From Prochlorococcus sp. AG-402-K14 (lineage in GTDB: Bacteria; Cyanobacteriota; Cyanobacteriia; PCC-6307; Cyanobiaceae), in the NCBI GenBank assembly GCA_003216815.1, contig QCIG01000001.1:1-64000 (forward strand): a DNA stretch of 64,000 nt, written 5' to 3'. Under the pieces are notes generated by a model. It did no database searches, was not told the DNA's origin, and was given only the letters and a program-made list of their open reading frames with translations. This document shows, in pieces, positions 24,345 through 32,675 of the stretch. Made by a program: the position numbers and the translations under genes. Numbering within the stretch: position 1 is the first letter of the stretch; every line of letters starts with the position of its first letter.

Positions 24345-25262
24345 TTGGAAATAATTTTTCTATTAGCTGAATTAATACCATGCCTCTTAATAGGCTATTT
24401 ACTCGGACGATTTAAAAAAGATTTATCCCTAACGATTTCTCGTCCCCTTATTAGCTATGGAATTCCTATCAGCTTGATGGGGATATTACTTAAGTCTGGC
24501 CTTGAATTACCTTTAATAGAATCTGCTGCATTAGCATTGGTAGCTATTGGCTCTTTAATGACTATGTTAAATAGTTTTCCTGGTCTAAAGAACCTTATAC
24601 CAAACAGAACTCTTCAATTAGGTAGCGCATTTGGGAACACAGGGTATTTCGGAATACCAGTTTCACTAGCACTGATTCCAGATCATGCTTTGATTTACAG
24701 CATAGGTTTTGACCTTGGTGCGACATTAGTAATTTGGAGTATCGGGCCACTATTGCTAACAGATCCTTCAAAAGAATTAAGTTCTAATAAATATTGGAAG
24801 AATTTCATAAAGGCAATATTTAACAGCCCTGCTGTAAAAGGATTGATTGGCGCATTAATTGTTCATTCATCTCCATGGGATGAACAATTAACAGCCTTAT
24901 TATGGATACCTTCAAGGGTTGTAATTGTTTTAGCACTAGTAATCGTTGGAATGCGTCTAAGTTGGCTGAGGAAAGAGAATCTCTCAAGAATAAAAATCCA
25001 AATAATCTCCATAAAAAATGCTTTAATCATGAAACTGGTTGGATTGCCAATCATAATGTTGATCATTTCCTCAGCAATCAGATTACCTAACGTCATGCGA
25101 GAGGCTTTAGTGCTTCAATCAGCTGCACCAACCGCAATATCTGTCTTACTAATATCCCAAGCAGCGTCCAGAGATGAAGAGGAAGCAACATCTCTTGTTG
25201 CCTTAAGTACGATCATCACACTAATATCAATCCCTGTTTGGTTGATGATTTTAAGATTGTAA
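24345..25262 (+). CDS. AEC-family permease (auxin efflux carrier/malate permease type)
   Basis: The 305-residue protein has about ten hydrophobic segments and AEC features such as GIPISLMGILLKSG, AFGNTGYFGIPV and a C-terminal QSAAPTAISVLL. AEC proteins move organic anions such as malate or related compounds in bacteria. The in-frame start appears to be TTG 24345; an ATG 18 bases upstream is out of frame. Alone in its transcript as far as can be seen. Confidence 0.85.
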   Translation: MEIIFLLAELIPCLLIGYLLGRFKKDLSLTISRPLISYGIPISLMGILLKSGLELPLIESAALALVAIGSLMTMLNSFPGLKNLIPNRTLQLGSAFGNTGYFGIPVSLALIPDHALIYSIGFDLGATLVIWSIGPLLLTDPSKELSSNKYWKNFIKAIFNSPAVKGLIGALIVHSSPWDEQLTALLWIPSRVVIVLALVIVGMRLSWLRKENLSRIKIQIISIKNALIMKLVGLPIIMLIISSAIRLPNVMREALVLQSAAPTAISVLLISQAASRDEEEATSLVALSTIITLISIPVWLMILRL

Positions 25263-25325
25263 AAAGTTAACAACTATCGCCTTTTAACTCAGTTTGTCTA
25301 AGTTGTAAGAAATACAATTTTTTTA

Positions 25326-25526
25326 ATGACCTCAGCTACAGCAACAAAAGCGACAGCAAAGAAAACAGCGGCAGTAAAATCATCAGCAGTAAAATCTCAA
25401 TCAATTTATTCATCAACGCAATCTAGATTTGCCAGTTCAAAGCTAATTCAAAACCTAGGTTCATCTAATGATGGGGTTCAGTTCGATTTTTCAAGTTCGT
25501 TAAGAACTGCTTTTGGTAGGGATTAA
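25326..25526 (+). CDS. Small Lys/Ser/Ala-rich protein
   Basis: The 66-residue protein starts with a Thr/Ala/Lys repeat like the histone-like tails (KATAKKTAAVKSSAVKS) and ends SSSLRTAFGRD. It precedes the chain of microprotein genes by six bases and may head that operon. DNA binding is possible but unproven. Confidence 0.6.
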   Translation: MTSATATKATAKKTAAVKSSAVKSQSIYSSTQSRFASSKLIQNLGSSNDGVQFDFSSSLRTAFGRD

Positions 25527-25532
25527 AAGAAT

Positions 25533-25628
25533 ATGGACCTTTTAAAAACACTGTTTACAGTTGTCATATGTCTAGGTATTGGATGGGCAATCTCTAAAGG
25601 GATTATGTTTGGTTTGACTCATATTTAA
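25533..25628 (+). CDS. 31-residue membrane microprotein
   Basis: ATG 25533 opens a frame with one helix (LFTVVICLGIGWAIS). One base separates its stop from the next ATG. It is part of the overlapping gene chain 25533-26360. Confidence 0.55.
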   Translation: MDLLKTLFTVVICLGIGWAISKGIMFGLTHI

Positions 25629-25629
25629 T

Positions 25630-25794
25630 ATGCCTGAAGAATGGCATCCTACAAATGAAGAACTTGAAGTCATAGACAGTGCATGGATGAAAGTTAAGCT
25701 TTCATGCGAAAAAATAAAAGAGCAAACAACTGCAACTGAAAAATATAATTCAAATATGCTTAACGAAATAGCAGATCATTATCAAGAAAATTAA
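25630..25794 (+). CDS. WxP-family small protein
   Basis: The 54-residue protein reads MPEEWHPTNEELEVIDSAWM, sharing the WxP-x-x-x-E/Q-x-x-I opening with 25794, 59932 and 60753 but lacking their CP motif. The stop shares one base with the next ATG (TAATG). Confidence 0.6.
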   Translation: MPEEWHPTNEELEVIDSAWMKVKLSCEKIKEQTTATEKYNSNMLNEIADHYQEN

Positions 25795-25985
25795 TGGCTA
25801 AAGAATGGGAACCAAAAGAAGAACATCAAGCTGTTATTGCAAGGAGTATAGAGTTTATTTCTGATGAATTAGCTGAGTTACAAGAGGCTTTACACTGTCC
25901 AAATTCATTTATTGTTGAAATAGCTAATAGGGTAATATCTGAATATAAAACAAATCAAATCATCATTAGAAGAGATGAAGAATAA
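25794..25985 (+). CDS. WxP/CP-family small protein
   Basis: The 63-residue protein has EWEPKEEHQAVIARSIEF, SDELAELQEALHCPNSFI and a helical tail. The paralog at 59932-60147 shares WSPSQKQ, ELAELQ and L-x-CP-x-x-FI. All-helical soluble protein of unknown role. It overlaps its upstream neighbour by one base and abuts the next. Confidence 0.68.
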   Translation: MAKEWEPKEEHQAVIARSIEFISDELAELQEALHCPNSFIVEIANRVISEYKTNQIIIRRDEE

Positions 25986-26105
25986 ATGGAATTTCTGCAA
26001 TCACATGATATAAACCAATTGGGTCTTTGGACACCTCTTATTGGAGGTATTCTTCTATACGTTGGCTTAAATCTAAAAATCACTGAAGTTGATCCTAATG
26101 AGTAA
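25986..26105 (+). CDS. 39-residue membrane microprotein
   Basis: The ATG follows the previous stop directly (TAAATG). The frame has one helix (LWTPLIGGILLYVGL). Part of the chain. Confidence 0.5.
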   Translation: MEFLQSHDINQLGLWTPLIGGILLYVGLNLKITEVDPNE

Positions 26106-26172
26106 TAATGAAATTAAAAATGAATCCAACGATAAGAAAAAGTTCAATTGTAAGAATTGCAGTTTGAGATGA
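26098..26172 (+). CDS. 24-residue CKNC microprotein, low certainty
   Basis: The frame begins inside the end of the previous gene and reads MSNNEIKNESNDKKKFNCKN, ending CSLR. Its stop overlaps the next ATG as ATGA. Both junctions suggest coupled translation, but the product is tiny and could be chance. Confidence 0.3.
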   Translation: MSNNEIKNESNDKKKFNCKNCSLR

Positions 26173-26360
26173 AACAAGGAACTGTTGAACTCATTTTTTT
26201 TGCTCTGATTTTCTTGAGTCTTCAATTTTGGTGGATAAGGATGACAATTAAAAATGGTCGGACAGGAGAAGTAGATAAATGGGGGCAAAAAACAAATCAA
26301 AAAAAGCTAAATGAATTGGAGAAAGCGAAGCAAGATTTAGAAAAACTTTTTCGATCTTAA
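26169..26360 (+). CDS. Single-TM protein with coiled tail
   Basis: From ATG 26169 the 63-residue protein has a membrane helix (LIFFALIFLSLQFWWI) and a charged helical tail (NELEKAKQDLEKLF). It resembles 15211-15417 in design. An upstream TTG is in frame but less likely than the ATGA junction. Confidence 0.62.
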   Translation: MKQGTVELIFFALIFLSLQFWWIRMTIKNGRTGEVDKWGQKTNQKKLNELEKAKQDLEKLFRS

Positions 26361-26404
26361 TTTTCGATAGTACTAAAACTCATTAAATAATGAACTATTA
26401 AATT

Positions 26405-26692
26405 TTGCTTGAAAGCTACGCTGCTGGTGAAGATATTAATAAAGACGAACTATCATTACTAGAATTAGAACTTGATTCTCAACTAGATTCTATTAAGTTT
26501 TCTCGCACTCAAGGTTGCACAGAAAAAGCGTCAAAACACATATGCGAGGCTGCTCAAGTATGCGAAGGTAGCAGCTGGATCACATGCTTTGCTTCAATAC
26601 TAGATAAGGCCAATCCCCTTTCTCATGGGAATAAATCAAGAGGAGCAAAAGTCATTGATGCACTTCTAGATAACAATTATTTCATGAATTAA
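26405..26692 (+). CDS. GSSWI-family small protein, copy 3
   Basis: The 95-residue frame (TTG 26405) has ELSLLELELDSQLDSI, KHICEAAQVCEGSSWITCF and SILDKANPL, the clearest match to 14171-14452. It follows the microprotein chain by 44 bases. Function unknown. Confidence 0.68.
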   Translation: MLESYAAGEDINKDELSLLELELDSQLDSIKFSRTQGCTEKASKHICEAAQVCEGSSWITCFASILDKANPLSHGNKSRGAKVIDALLDNNYFMN

Positions 26693-26751
26693 ACAAGGGA
26701 AAAAAATTATCAATTCATTCTTAATAGACACATTATTATCAAACAAATCCA

Positions 26752-26961
26752 ATGAACAACAGTGAAAGTCGTGAACAGAGGAAAAAGCGTTTTAAAAGTC
26801 TTTCAAGTGCAGAAAGAAAAATGTTGATCAGAAAGAAACTAGAACTACAAGGTTTAACAGAGGGAAGCGGTGTGAGGGAAAAGGATCAATCTTCTTACGA
26901 CAAGCAAGAAATAATAGATTTAATTCTATTAACAAGATGTTTTCAAAAGAATAATTTTTAA
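26752..26961 (+). CDS. Small basic helical protein
   Basis: The 69-residue protein starts with a charged region (SREQRKKRFKSLSSAERKML) and ends with a helix and a single Cys. No family recognised. Confidence 0.55.
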   Translation: MNNSESREQRKKRFKSLSSAERKMLIRKKLELQGLTEGSGVREKDQSSYDKQEIIDLILLTRCFQKNNF

Positions 26962-27015
26962 TAACTCATCCAATCAAAATTTGTTTTACGAAATTAGTGC
27001 CTGCAAAATGGGCAT

Positions 27016-27219
27016 ATGAATAAACCTATTAAAAAAAAGAAAATTACCTTTGCAAGGTTTGCTGTTCGTACTCTTGCTATTTCTGCAAGCACCCTCGCTC
27101 TATTTGATTTTCTTAAAGGAGACTATCAAGCTGGAGGGCTTCTGGCACTTGGATGGTTAGCAATCGTGATCGGGGAGAAAAGAATGTTTAATGGGGAAAA
27201 GACAAATGAAGAAATCTAA
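27016..27219 (+). CDS. Two-TM small protein
   Basis: The 67-residue protein has a Lys-rich start and two short hydrophobic segments (TLAISASTLALFDFL and AGGLLALGWLAIVIG). Function unknown. Confidence 0.6.
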   Translation: MNKPIKKKKITFARFAVRTLAISASTLALFDFLKGDYQAGGLLALGWLAIVIGEKRMFNGEKTNEEI

Positions 27220-27356
27220 GAAAATTTCCAACTGTTAACTATCAATAAATAGATCTACAAAATCCATTCATCTTTTATTCGCCATGCCACCATAAAAAAG
27301 GTAATAGTAAATAACTCTTTAAATATTGATGCAATTTAGTCCAACCCTACAGTTCT

Positions 27357-27617
27357 ATGAGTGAGACCAAAAAAAATAAGAACTTCAATCTGACAGAAAT
27401 GAAGTTCAATTTTAATGATCTTTTTACTGGAATTGCTTTGCTGTTGTGTGCATTTTTATGTGCGTTTAGCCTTGCACTAATTGCAATAAGATTAGGACCA
27501 ATAGCTAAATGGGCTAATTATCAGACTATTTGCGTCGAACAGGAAAGTTTGAAATCTCCAATCGAATGGGCAGTACGTAAATGCAATGGAAGGTCAAAAG
27601 TTTATCAAGTGAAGTGA
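27357..27617 (+). CDS. TM-anchored two-Cys protein with CNGR motif
   Basis: The 86-residue protein has one strong helix (about 21-44), then ICVEQ and a C-terminal VRKCNGRSKVYQ. 57806-58027 has VCIGQ and QRCNGRN in the same places, so the two are paralogs with a likely disulfide outside the membrane. Function unknown. Confidence 0.65.
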   Translation: MSETKKNKNFNLTEMKFNFNDLFTGIALLLCAFLCAFSLALIAIRLGPIAKWANYQTICVEQESLKSPIEWAVRKCNGRSKVYQVK

Positions 27618-27708
27618 GAGGCAACTCAATTAAAGTTGAGTTTAGATTTTTAATAATTCAGATGATCACGTTTTCTTAAGAAGCAATAACATCAAATCAA
27701 TTATTTGC

Positions 27709-28323
27709 TTAGAGCCAAAACAATAGAAATCCTGCCAAAAGTCCAGACATATGACCTAACAAACTAATTCCAGGTAGGAATGACCAAATAATTCCAATCC
27801 CTGTGAGTACAGACATAGATTTAAGTAATCTTGGATCTTTCTTTAACTCGCATCCAATGTAAACAAATTTTTTCTTTCCATAAATTGTAGTCATCAGAAT
27901 AAAAGCGTCGATACCAAATAAAACACCACTAAAGCCAATGGCTAGAGACATAGGATTTCTATAAACCAAAATATCCACGCACCAACAAATGAACGATTGG
28001 AGAGGCATTATCAATACAATAAAAGCCAGAAAGAAATAGTCACTTTGAAGGCTTAAAGATTTAAGAAAATATCTAGCTACGATGATTCCAGAAATATTTG
28101 CCAATAAATGATTGAAATCTCCATGAAAAAAATGGGATGTAATAATCCTGTATGGCTCATAAAACAAACGTCCAGACCAATAGGCAATAGAAGTCTTATC
28201 AATTATTCCTAAGAAATCTGTTGCGAAGAAGCAAATAGTGCAAGCCCAAAAGGGTACAAAATATTGCCAATCATCTTTAGAAATTTTCTCAAGCATTCGT
28301 AAATAGATTTGCCAATAATCCAA
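27709..28323 (-). CDS. Rhomboid-family intramembrane serine protease
   Basis: The 204-residue protein has six hydrophobic segments. The catalytic dyad is visible: GFSGVLFG with Ser132 and GHMSGLLAG with His191. The early loop SHFFHGDFNHLLAN supplies the usual HxxxxxxxN pattern. Rhomboids cut membrane proteins within the lipid bilayer. No substrate is suggested by the context, though many single-TM microproteins surround it. Confidence 0.88.
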   Translation of the reverse strand: MDYWQIYLRMLEKISKDDWQYFVPFWACTICFFATDFLGIIDKTSIAYWSGRLFYEPYRIITSHFFHGDFNHLLANISGIIVARYFLKSLSLQSDYFFLAFIVLIMPLQSFICWCVDILVYRNPMSLAIGFSGVLFGIDAFILMTTIYGKKKFVYIGCELKKDPRLLKSMSVLTGIGIIWSFLPGISLLGHMSGLLAGFLLFWL

Positions 28324-28469
28324 TCGTACCTGGTGAATATGATCAATTGAAAAGCGATTAGGGTTAATTCTATAACTATGTAAATAAGCTAAAATATTTA
28401 CCTATCAAGAACTTAATCAATAAAAAAAAGTACTAAAGCCTAATGTGAACAAATCTATTATTTATATAA

Positions 28470-28796
28470 ATGAACATTGATTTGAAAAAGAAACTAAATC
28501 TCAATAGTTATGAATGGTGGAGAAACCACCGAATGTTTGTAACCCTTGGATTATTTCTGGCATTTTTTGCTGGCTATGTAAGAGGTCCTTCAGCAAAAGA
28601 CTTCAAAGTTAATGATATTTGCGGACGCCTAAGCGCTGATTTAATTACAGGGGAAGAAGCTGCAAGAGAATTAAAATTAGGAAAAAAAAGAATCGAGGGG
28701 CAAGCAGAAGAGAAAGCTGATATTACTAATCACTACTACCATGCCAAGTACTACTGCCAAGGGTACACAAAAGGCAATGTAGGCTTGGGATACTAA
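28470..28796 (+). CDS. TM-anchored two-Cys protein
   Basis: The 108-residue protein has a membrane helix (about 22-40), then NDICGRLSADLITGEEAA, a helical lysine-rich part, and YYCQGYTKGN at the end. The two Cys would lie on the same side of the membrane. No family recognised. Confidence 0.6.
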   Translation: MNIDLKKKLNLNSYEWWRNHRMFVTLGLFLAFFAGYVRGPSAKDFKVNDICGRLSADLITGEEAARELKLGKKRIEGQAEEKADITNHYYHAKYYCQGYTKGNVGLGY

Positions 28797-28816
28797 TTAA
28801 CGCATTTGCAAAAATT

Positions 28817-28863
28817 GCCAGAGAAAAGCATTGCACTTTTCACGCCGCTTTGACGGGTCTGGC
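28817..28863 (-). promoter_or_regulatory. Conserved 3' structured element, copy B
   Basis: Eight bases past the stop of the second histone-like gene is an element closed by GCCAG/CTGGC, with CCGTCA, GCGGC and the hairpin GAAAAG-TGCAATG-CTTTTC. The order and closing stem match copy A, while several stem bases differ but still pair. Confidence 0.5.
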
Positions 28864-28870
28864 TTTTTAA

Positions 28871-29458
28871 CTAAGCTTTTACAGCTTTAGAACTAACTTT
28901 TCTTGCCCGCCTCGCAGGTCTGCCTGCTACAGCCTTAGATGTTCTTTTAGAAACTGATTTGGCGGTTGAAGTTGCTTTTTTAGCTTGAGCAGAAGCTACT
29001 TTCTTAACTGCGGTCTTAACCTTAGAAGTCTTAACTTTTGCTTTTGAAGCACTCTTAGCTTGAGCAGCTTTAGTTACTGCTTTCTTTGCAATTGCTTTTT
29101 TAGCTGCAGTTTTTTTGACGGCTGTCTTTTTAGCAGATGGTTTTGCGGAGACCTTCTTAGCACTTGAGGACTTACGAGTACGGTGAGAGAGAATCAAAGC
29201 CCATTCATCAGCACTAACATTTGCAGGTTTATTACCATGGATCTCGGAAACTTTTGCAGCCTTCTCAATATCCTTTATTAAGTTTTTCCAAGAAGCAGCA
29301 TAACGCTTATCAGATTGTGACTTAGCCCCACTCTCTACAAGAGTTTCAACAACTTGCGATGCTGTTACTTTTTTTCTTCTTCGGTTAAAAATTTCCTTTT
29401 GAAGAGTAGCGATCATGGCTTCGCCTTTAGCGCTAACTTTGATACTTAATTGAGACAT
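28871..29458 (-). CDS. Histone H1-like DNA-binding protein, copy B
   Basis: The 195-residue protein keeps the N-terminal domain of 17922-18455 almost unchanged (RRRKKVTASQVVETLVESG, SWKNLIKDIEKAA) and has a longer Lys/Ala/Ser tail (KKTAVKKTAAKKAIAKKAV) ending GRPARRARK. The strong N-terminal conservation with a drifting tail suggests that the N-domain does the specific work and the tail packs DNA. Upstream is a perfect 24-base palindrome at 29519-29542. Confidence 0.75.
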   Translation of the reverse strand: MSQLSIKVSAKGEAMIATLQKEIFNRRRKKVTASQVVETLVESGAKSQSDKRYAASWKNLIKDIEKAAKVSEIHGNKPANVSADEWALILSHRTRKSSSAKKVSAKPSAKKTAVKKTAAKKAIAKKAVTKAAQAKSASKAKVKTSKVKTAVKKVASAQAKKATSTAKSVSKRTSKAVAGRPARRARKVSSKAVKA

Positions 29459-29518
29459 TGAATTAAGAATTACCTATATACAACATCTAGCACATTGTGG
29501 GTATCCAAACCGAACAAT

Positions 29519-29542
29519 CTATTTACATGTAGATGTAAATAG
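29519..29542. promoter_or_regulatory. Palindrome upstream of the histone-like gene
   Basis: CTATTTACAT-GTAG-ATGTAAATAG has ten-base arms. It lies 61 bases before the start codon of 28871-29458 and could be an operator. It lacks a T run. Confidence 0.4.
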
Positions 29543-29751
29543 CATTTGCATCTTATTAAATAACATAAAAAACTATTCATAAAAAGGCAGAAGGAGCATA
29601 AAAGACGAGTCATATTTACGTTTTGGTATAGATAGGAAAAGTCTCTCTTAAGGCGAAAATGACTATCAAGAAGGAATTAAAGGTTTATTTTTTTCTAAAA
29701 AGTAAGCAATAATAGCAATAAGACACAAAACACAAAATCCGACCAATTAAC

Positions 29752-29904
29752 CTAGCTATCTATTGCAAATGTTCTCTCTAATTTCGCTTTTATTTGCTTT
29801 AAAGACGGTTCTGAAAACTTGAGGATTTTTTTATAAAAGCCAAAAAATTTAAGACACGCCAAGGGAACAAAGATGGTCAGTAGTAAGATTTTAGTTGAAA
29901 TCAT
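29752..29904 (-). CDS. 50-residue membrane-anchored protein
   Basis: From ATG 29904 the frame has an N-terminal hydrophobic helix with a Cys (LLLTIFVPLACLKFF) and a basic helical tail (SLKQIKAKLERTF). Function unknown. Confidence 0.5.
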   Translation of the reverse strand: MISTKILLLTIFVPLACLKFFGFYKKILKFSEPSLKQIKAKLERTFAIDS

Positions 29905-30034
29905 ATGAATGTTATAAACCAAATCAATGAGAAGCTCTCAAATATTACTTGTTAAACCTATTTATAAACTCAATGTCTTTAGGAAATTTTAGTTAAGGTC
30001 AAGGTGTTAAAAACGAATTAACCAATTCAATAAA

Positions 30035-30796
30035 ATGGAAGACAGGAAGGATCTCAAAGCCCTTATTTACCAAATAGCAGCAGTAACAGATAGAGGTCAA
30101 AGAATGAACGCGATGATTGCTCCCATGTATCAAAATAAATTAGTAGAGATGAATAAACTAGTAGAAGATCTACTGCCCCTATCAGATGAGATAACTCAGA
30201 GTTCTATTGAAGGTGAATGGGAGCTTATTTTCTCATCAGTTGAATTATTTAGAAGCTCTCCATTCTTTTTAGCAATTGAAAAGGCTTTAAATGACAAATC
30301 AAAAAGCGATTTATTTTTCAAGCTTCATCTTTTACAAGTTGGATCATTTGGTTTATCAACAGTAGGAAGAGTCGGTCAATATTTCAATTTTAATAAAGGG
30401 GAAATGATCTCCACCTTTGATACCACAATCTTTGGACTGACAGCAATCCCAATACTTGGGTGGTTCAAGCTTTTGCCTACATTTGGTGGTCGTGTCATAA
30501 CTATGGCTAAGGGGCTTCAACTAAAAGGAAACACTCTTTCAATGGAGTTAGAGAAGACTAAAGTATCAGAGGTGGATGGACTGGGAAAAATTCCTTTTAT
30601 AAATACTCTTCTCATGGAAAGGTGGTATCCAGTAAAGACCGTATGGAAACTATTGCCATGGAACAAAGAAAATCCAAATTGTGAGCTTAGTGTGATCTAT
30701 GTTGACGAAGATTTAAGAATCATCAGAGATATGCACGGAGCCTTATTTATTTACATACGTCCATCAATTCCTCTTCTAGACCAAACAAAAATTTAA
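30035..30796 (+). CDS. PAP/fibrillin-family protein
   Basis: The 253-residue protein has an N-terminal helical part, then the fibrillin core EGEWELIFSSVELFRSSPFF and a series of beta-like segments, ending MHGALFIYIRPS. Plastid-lipid-associated proteins in cyanobacteria bind lipids or carotenoids near thylakoids and influence photoprotection. It lies upstream of a carotenoid-isomerase-like gene, which fits that theme, but the 95-base gap leaves co-transcription open. Confidence 0.8.
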   Translation: MEDRKDLKALIYQIAAVTDRGQRMNAMIAPMYQNKLVEMNKLVEDLLPLSDEITQSSIEGEWELIFSSVELFRSSPFFLAIEKALNDKSKSDLFFKLHLLQVGSFGLSTVGRVGQYFNFNKGEMISTFDTTIFGLTAIPILGWFKLLPTFGGRVITMAKGLQLKGNTLSMELEKTKVSEVDGLGKIPFINTLLMERWYPVKTVWKLLPWNKENPNCELSVIYVDEDLRIIRDMHGALFIYIRPSIPLLDQTKI

Positions 30797-30891
30797 GTAA
30801 ATTACCTTCTTAAATACTGACATCATTCAAGCAGTTCTGAACAATTTATTGTAGAAACACTAAAGAAGAAAAACCCCTTCATAAAAAAGGA

Positions 30892-32421
30892 ATGAAAAAT
30901 CCAGAAGTAATAGTTATTGGAAGTGGTATTGGTGGATTATGTTGCGCAGGATTAGTCGCAAAAGCTGGCAAGAAAGTCCTAATCCTTGAAGCTCACTCAA
31001 AACCAGGAGGAGCCGCTCATAACTTTGAGAAAAATGGTTATAAATTTGAATCTGGTCCTTCTCTTTGGAGTGGACTAGGTACCTGGCCTACCACAAATCC
31101 ATTAGGTCAAGTCCTCAAAGCTCTTAACCAAAAAGTTGAATTAATTAAATATAAGGATTGGAATGTTCAAATTCCTGAGGGTGAATACACGATTGGAGTT
31201 GGAGATAGACGATTCCTTGATCAGATCAAATCAATTAGCGGAAATGATGCCATTAAAGAATGGGAACATTTTATTCAAGTGATTAAACCAATTGGTGCAG
31301 CAGCTAACGCAATTCCCCTAATAGCACTAAATCAGAACAAGGAAACTGTTTTTCAGCTCTTAAGACGTAGTAAAACACTCCTCACCCACGTGAAATCCTT
31401 TAAATACCTAGGAGGTGCTTTTGGGAATTTAGTTGATGAACATCTTGAAGATCCATTTTTACGAAATTGGGTTGAATTACTTTGTTTTCTAATAAGCGGA
31501 TTATCCAAAGACGAAACGAATGCAGCTGCAATGGCAACACTTTTTGATGATTGGTTTAAACCAGATGCCTACCTGGAATATCCAAAGGGAGGAAGTGAAT
31601 CAATCGTTAAGGCTCTATTAAATGGAATTTACTCATTTGGAGGGAATCTTAGACTTAATTCAAAAGTAAGTCAGATAATTATAAAAAGGAATAAAGCAAT
31701 CGGAATTGAGCTAAAAAATGGTGAGAAAATATTTGCAGATCATATTGTTAGTAATGCAGACATTTGGAACACCCTTGATTTAATACCAAAAGAAATATCT
31801 CAAAAATGGAGGGATGAAAGGTCCACTACTCCAAAATGCAAGTCATTTCTTCATCTACATCTTGGGTTTAATGCAGAAGGTCTAGAAAACATACCACTCC
31901 ACTCAATATGGGTTGATGATTGGTCGAAAGGTATTACTGCTGAAAGAAATGTAGTAGTTCTCTCAATACCATCGGCTTTGGATCCAACAATGTCACCCCC
32001 CAATAAACATATTCTTCACGGATATACACCTGCTAATGAGCCTTGGGAGATATGGGAAAATCATAAAATAGGTACTAACGAATATGAAAAAACAAAAGAG
32101 GCGCGTTGCTCAGTCTTCTGGGAACCGATAAAAAAACTAATCCCTGATATTCACGAAAGAATTGAAATAAGAATGCTAGGTACCCCACTTACTCATCAAA
32201 GATTTTTAAATACAAAAAACGGAAGTTATGGTCCAGCCTTGTCGGCAGCAGAAGGGCTTTTCCCAGGAAATAAAACTCCAATTAAAAATCTTTTAATGTG
32301 CGGTTCAAGTACATTCCCAGGAATCGGGATTCCACCTGTAGCAGCCAGTGGTGCTATGGCTGCGAATACCATTCTGGGTTCCAAATTCCAAAAGAATTTA
32401 ATTGACGAGCTGGGAATATAG
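30892..32421 (+). CDS. Carotenoid isomerase/phytoene desaturase-like FAD oxidoreductase
   Basis: The 509-residue protein has the dinucleotide fold VIGSGIGGLCCAG (Gly10-x-Gly12-x-x-Gly15) with the FAD acidic residue at EAHSKPGGAA, the central DDWFKPDAYLEYPKGGSE segment, and the C-terminal CGSSTFPGIGIPPVAASG. This pattern belongs to CrtH/CRTISO-like desaturases. Picocyanobacteria carry several such paralogs, so the exact substrate (prolycopene, a carotenoid intermediate or something else) is not decided by the sequence. Confidence 0.85.
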   Translation: MKNPEVIVIGSGIGGLCCAGLVAKAGKKVLILEAHSKPGGAAHNFEKNGYKFESGPSLWSGLGTWPTTNPLGQVLKALNQKVELIKYKDWNVQIPEGEYTIGVGDRRFLDQIKSISGNDAIKEWEHFIQVIKPIGAAANAIPLIALNQNKETVFQLLRRSKTLLTHVKSFKYLGGAFGNLVDEHLEDPFLRNWVELLCFLISGLSKDETNAAAMATLFDDWFKPDAYLEYPKGGSESIVKALLNGIYSFGGNLRLNSKVSQIIIKRNKAIGIELKNGEKIFADHIVSNADIWNTLDLIPKEISQKWRDERSTTPKCKSFLHLHLGFNAEGLENIPLHSIWVDDWSKGITAERNVVVLSIPSALDPTMSPPNKHILHGYTPANEPWEIWENHKIGTNEYEKTKEARCSVFWEPIKKLIPDIHERIEIRMLGTPLTHQRFLNTKNGSYGPALSAAEGLFPGNKTPIKNLLMCGSSTFPGIGIPPVAASGAMAANTILGSKFQKNLIDELGI

Positions 32422-32444
32422 AAATGCCTATAGTTCATTGAAAA

Positions 32445-32675
32445 TTACTTAAGATCAATAGTCCAACGTCTTTGCCCCATTCGATCTGATTCTGAATAAC
32501 AATGTGCAATCAAATCTCCGTTTCTTCTCCTAACTGAACATTCTAGGCCGTCATCGGTTTAAAAAAAAGCAGAAGTAGCCGGTGAGACGTCGTTTAAAAG
32601 CGGAGAACCCAGACTATTTAAAATCAAAGTCCAAATCAAACCTTCATTAGCATCTTTGCTAGCTGTGAATTGCAT
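32445..32675 (-). pseudogene. Small gene with an in-frame stop
   Basis: From ATG 32675 the frame reads MQFTASKDANEGLIWTLILN, reaches ATSAFF and meets TAA at 32559-32561, then continues in the same frame with TDDGLECSVRRRNGDLIAHC to a final stop at 32445. The amino acid character is protein-like on both sides, so one nonsense change in a 76-codon gene is the simplest reading. Its start overlaps the end of the next gene upstream (32659-32883) by 17 bases. Confidence 0.6.
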
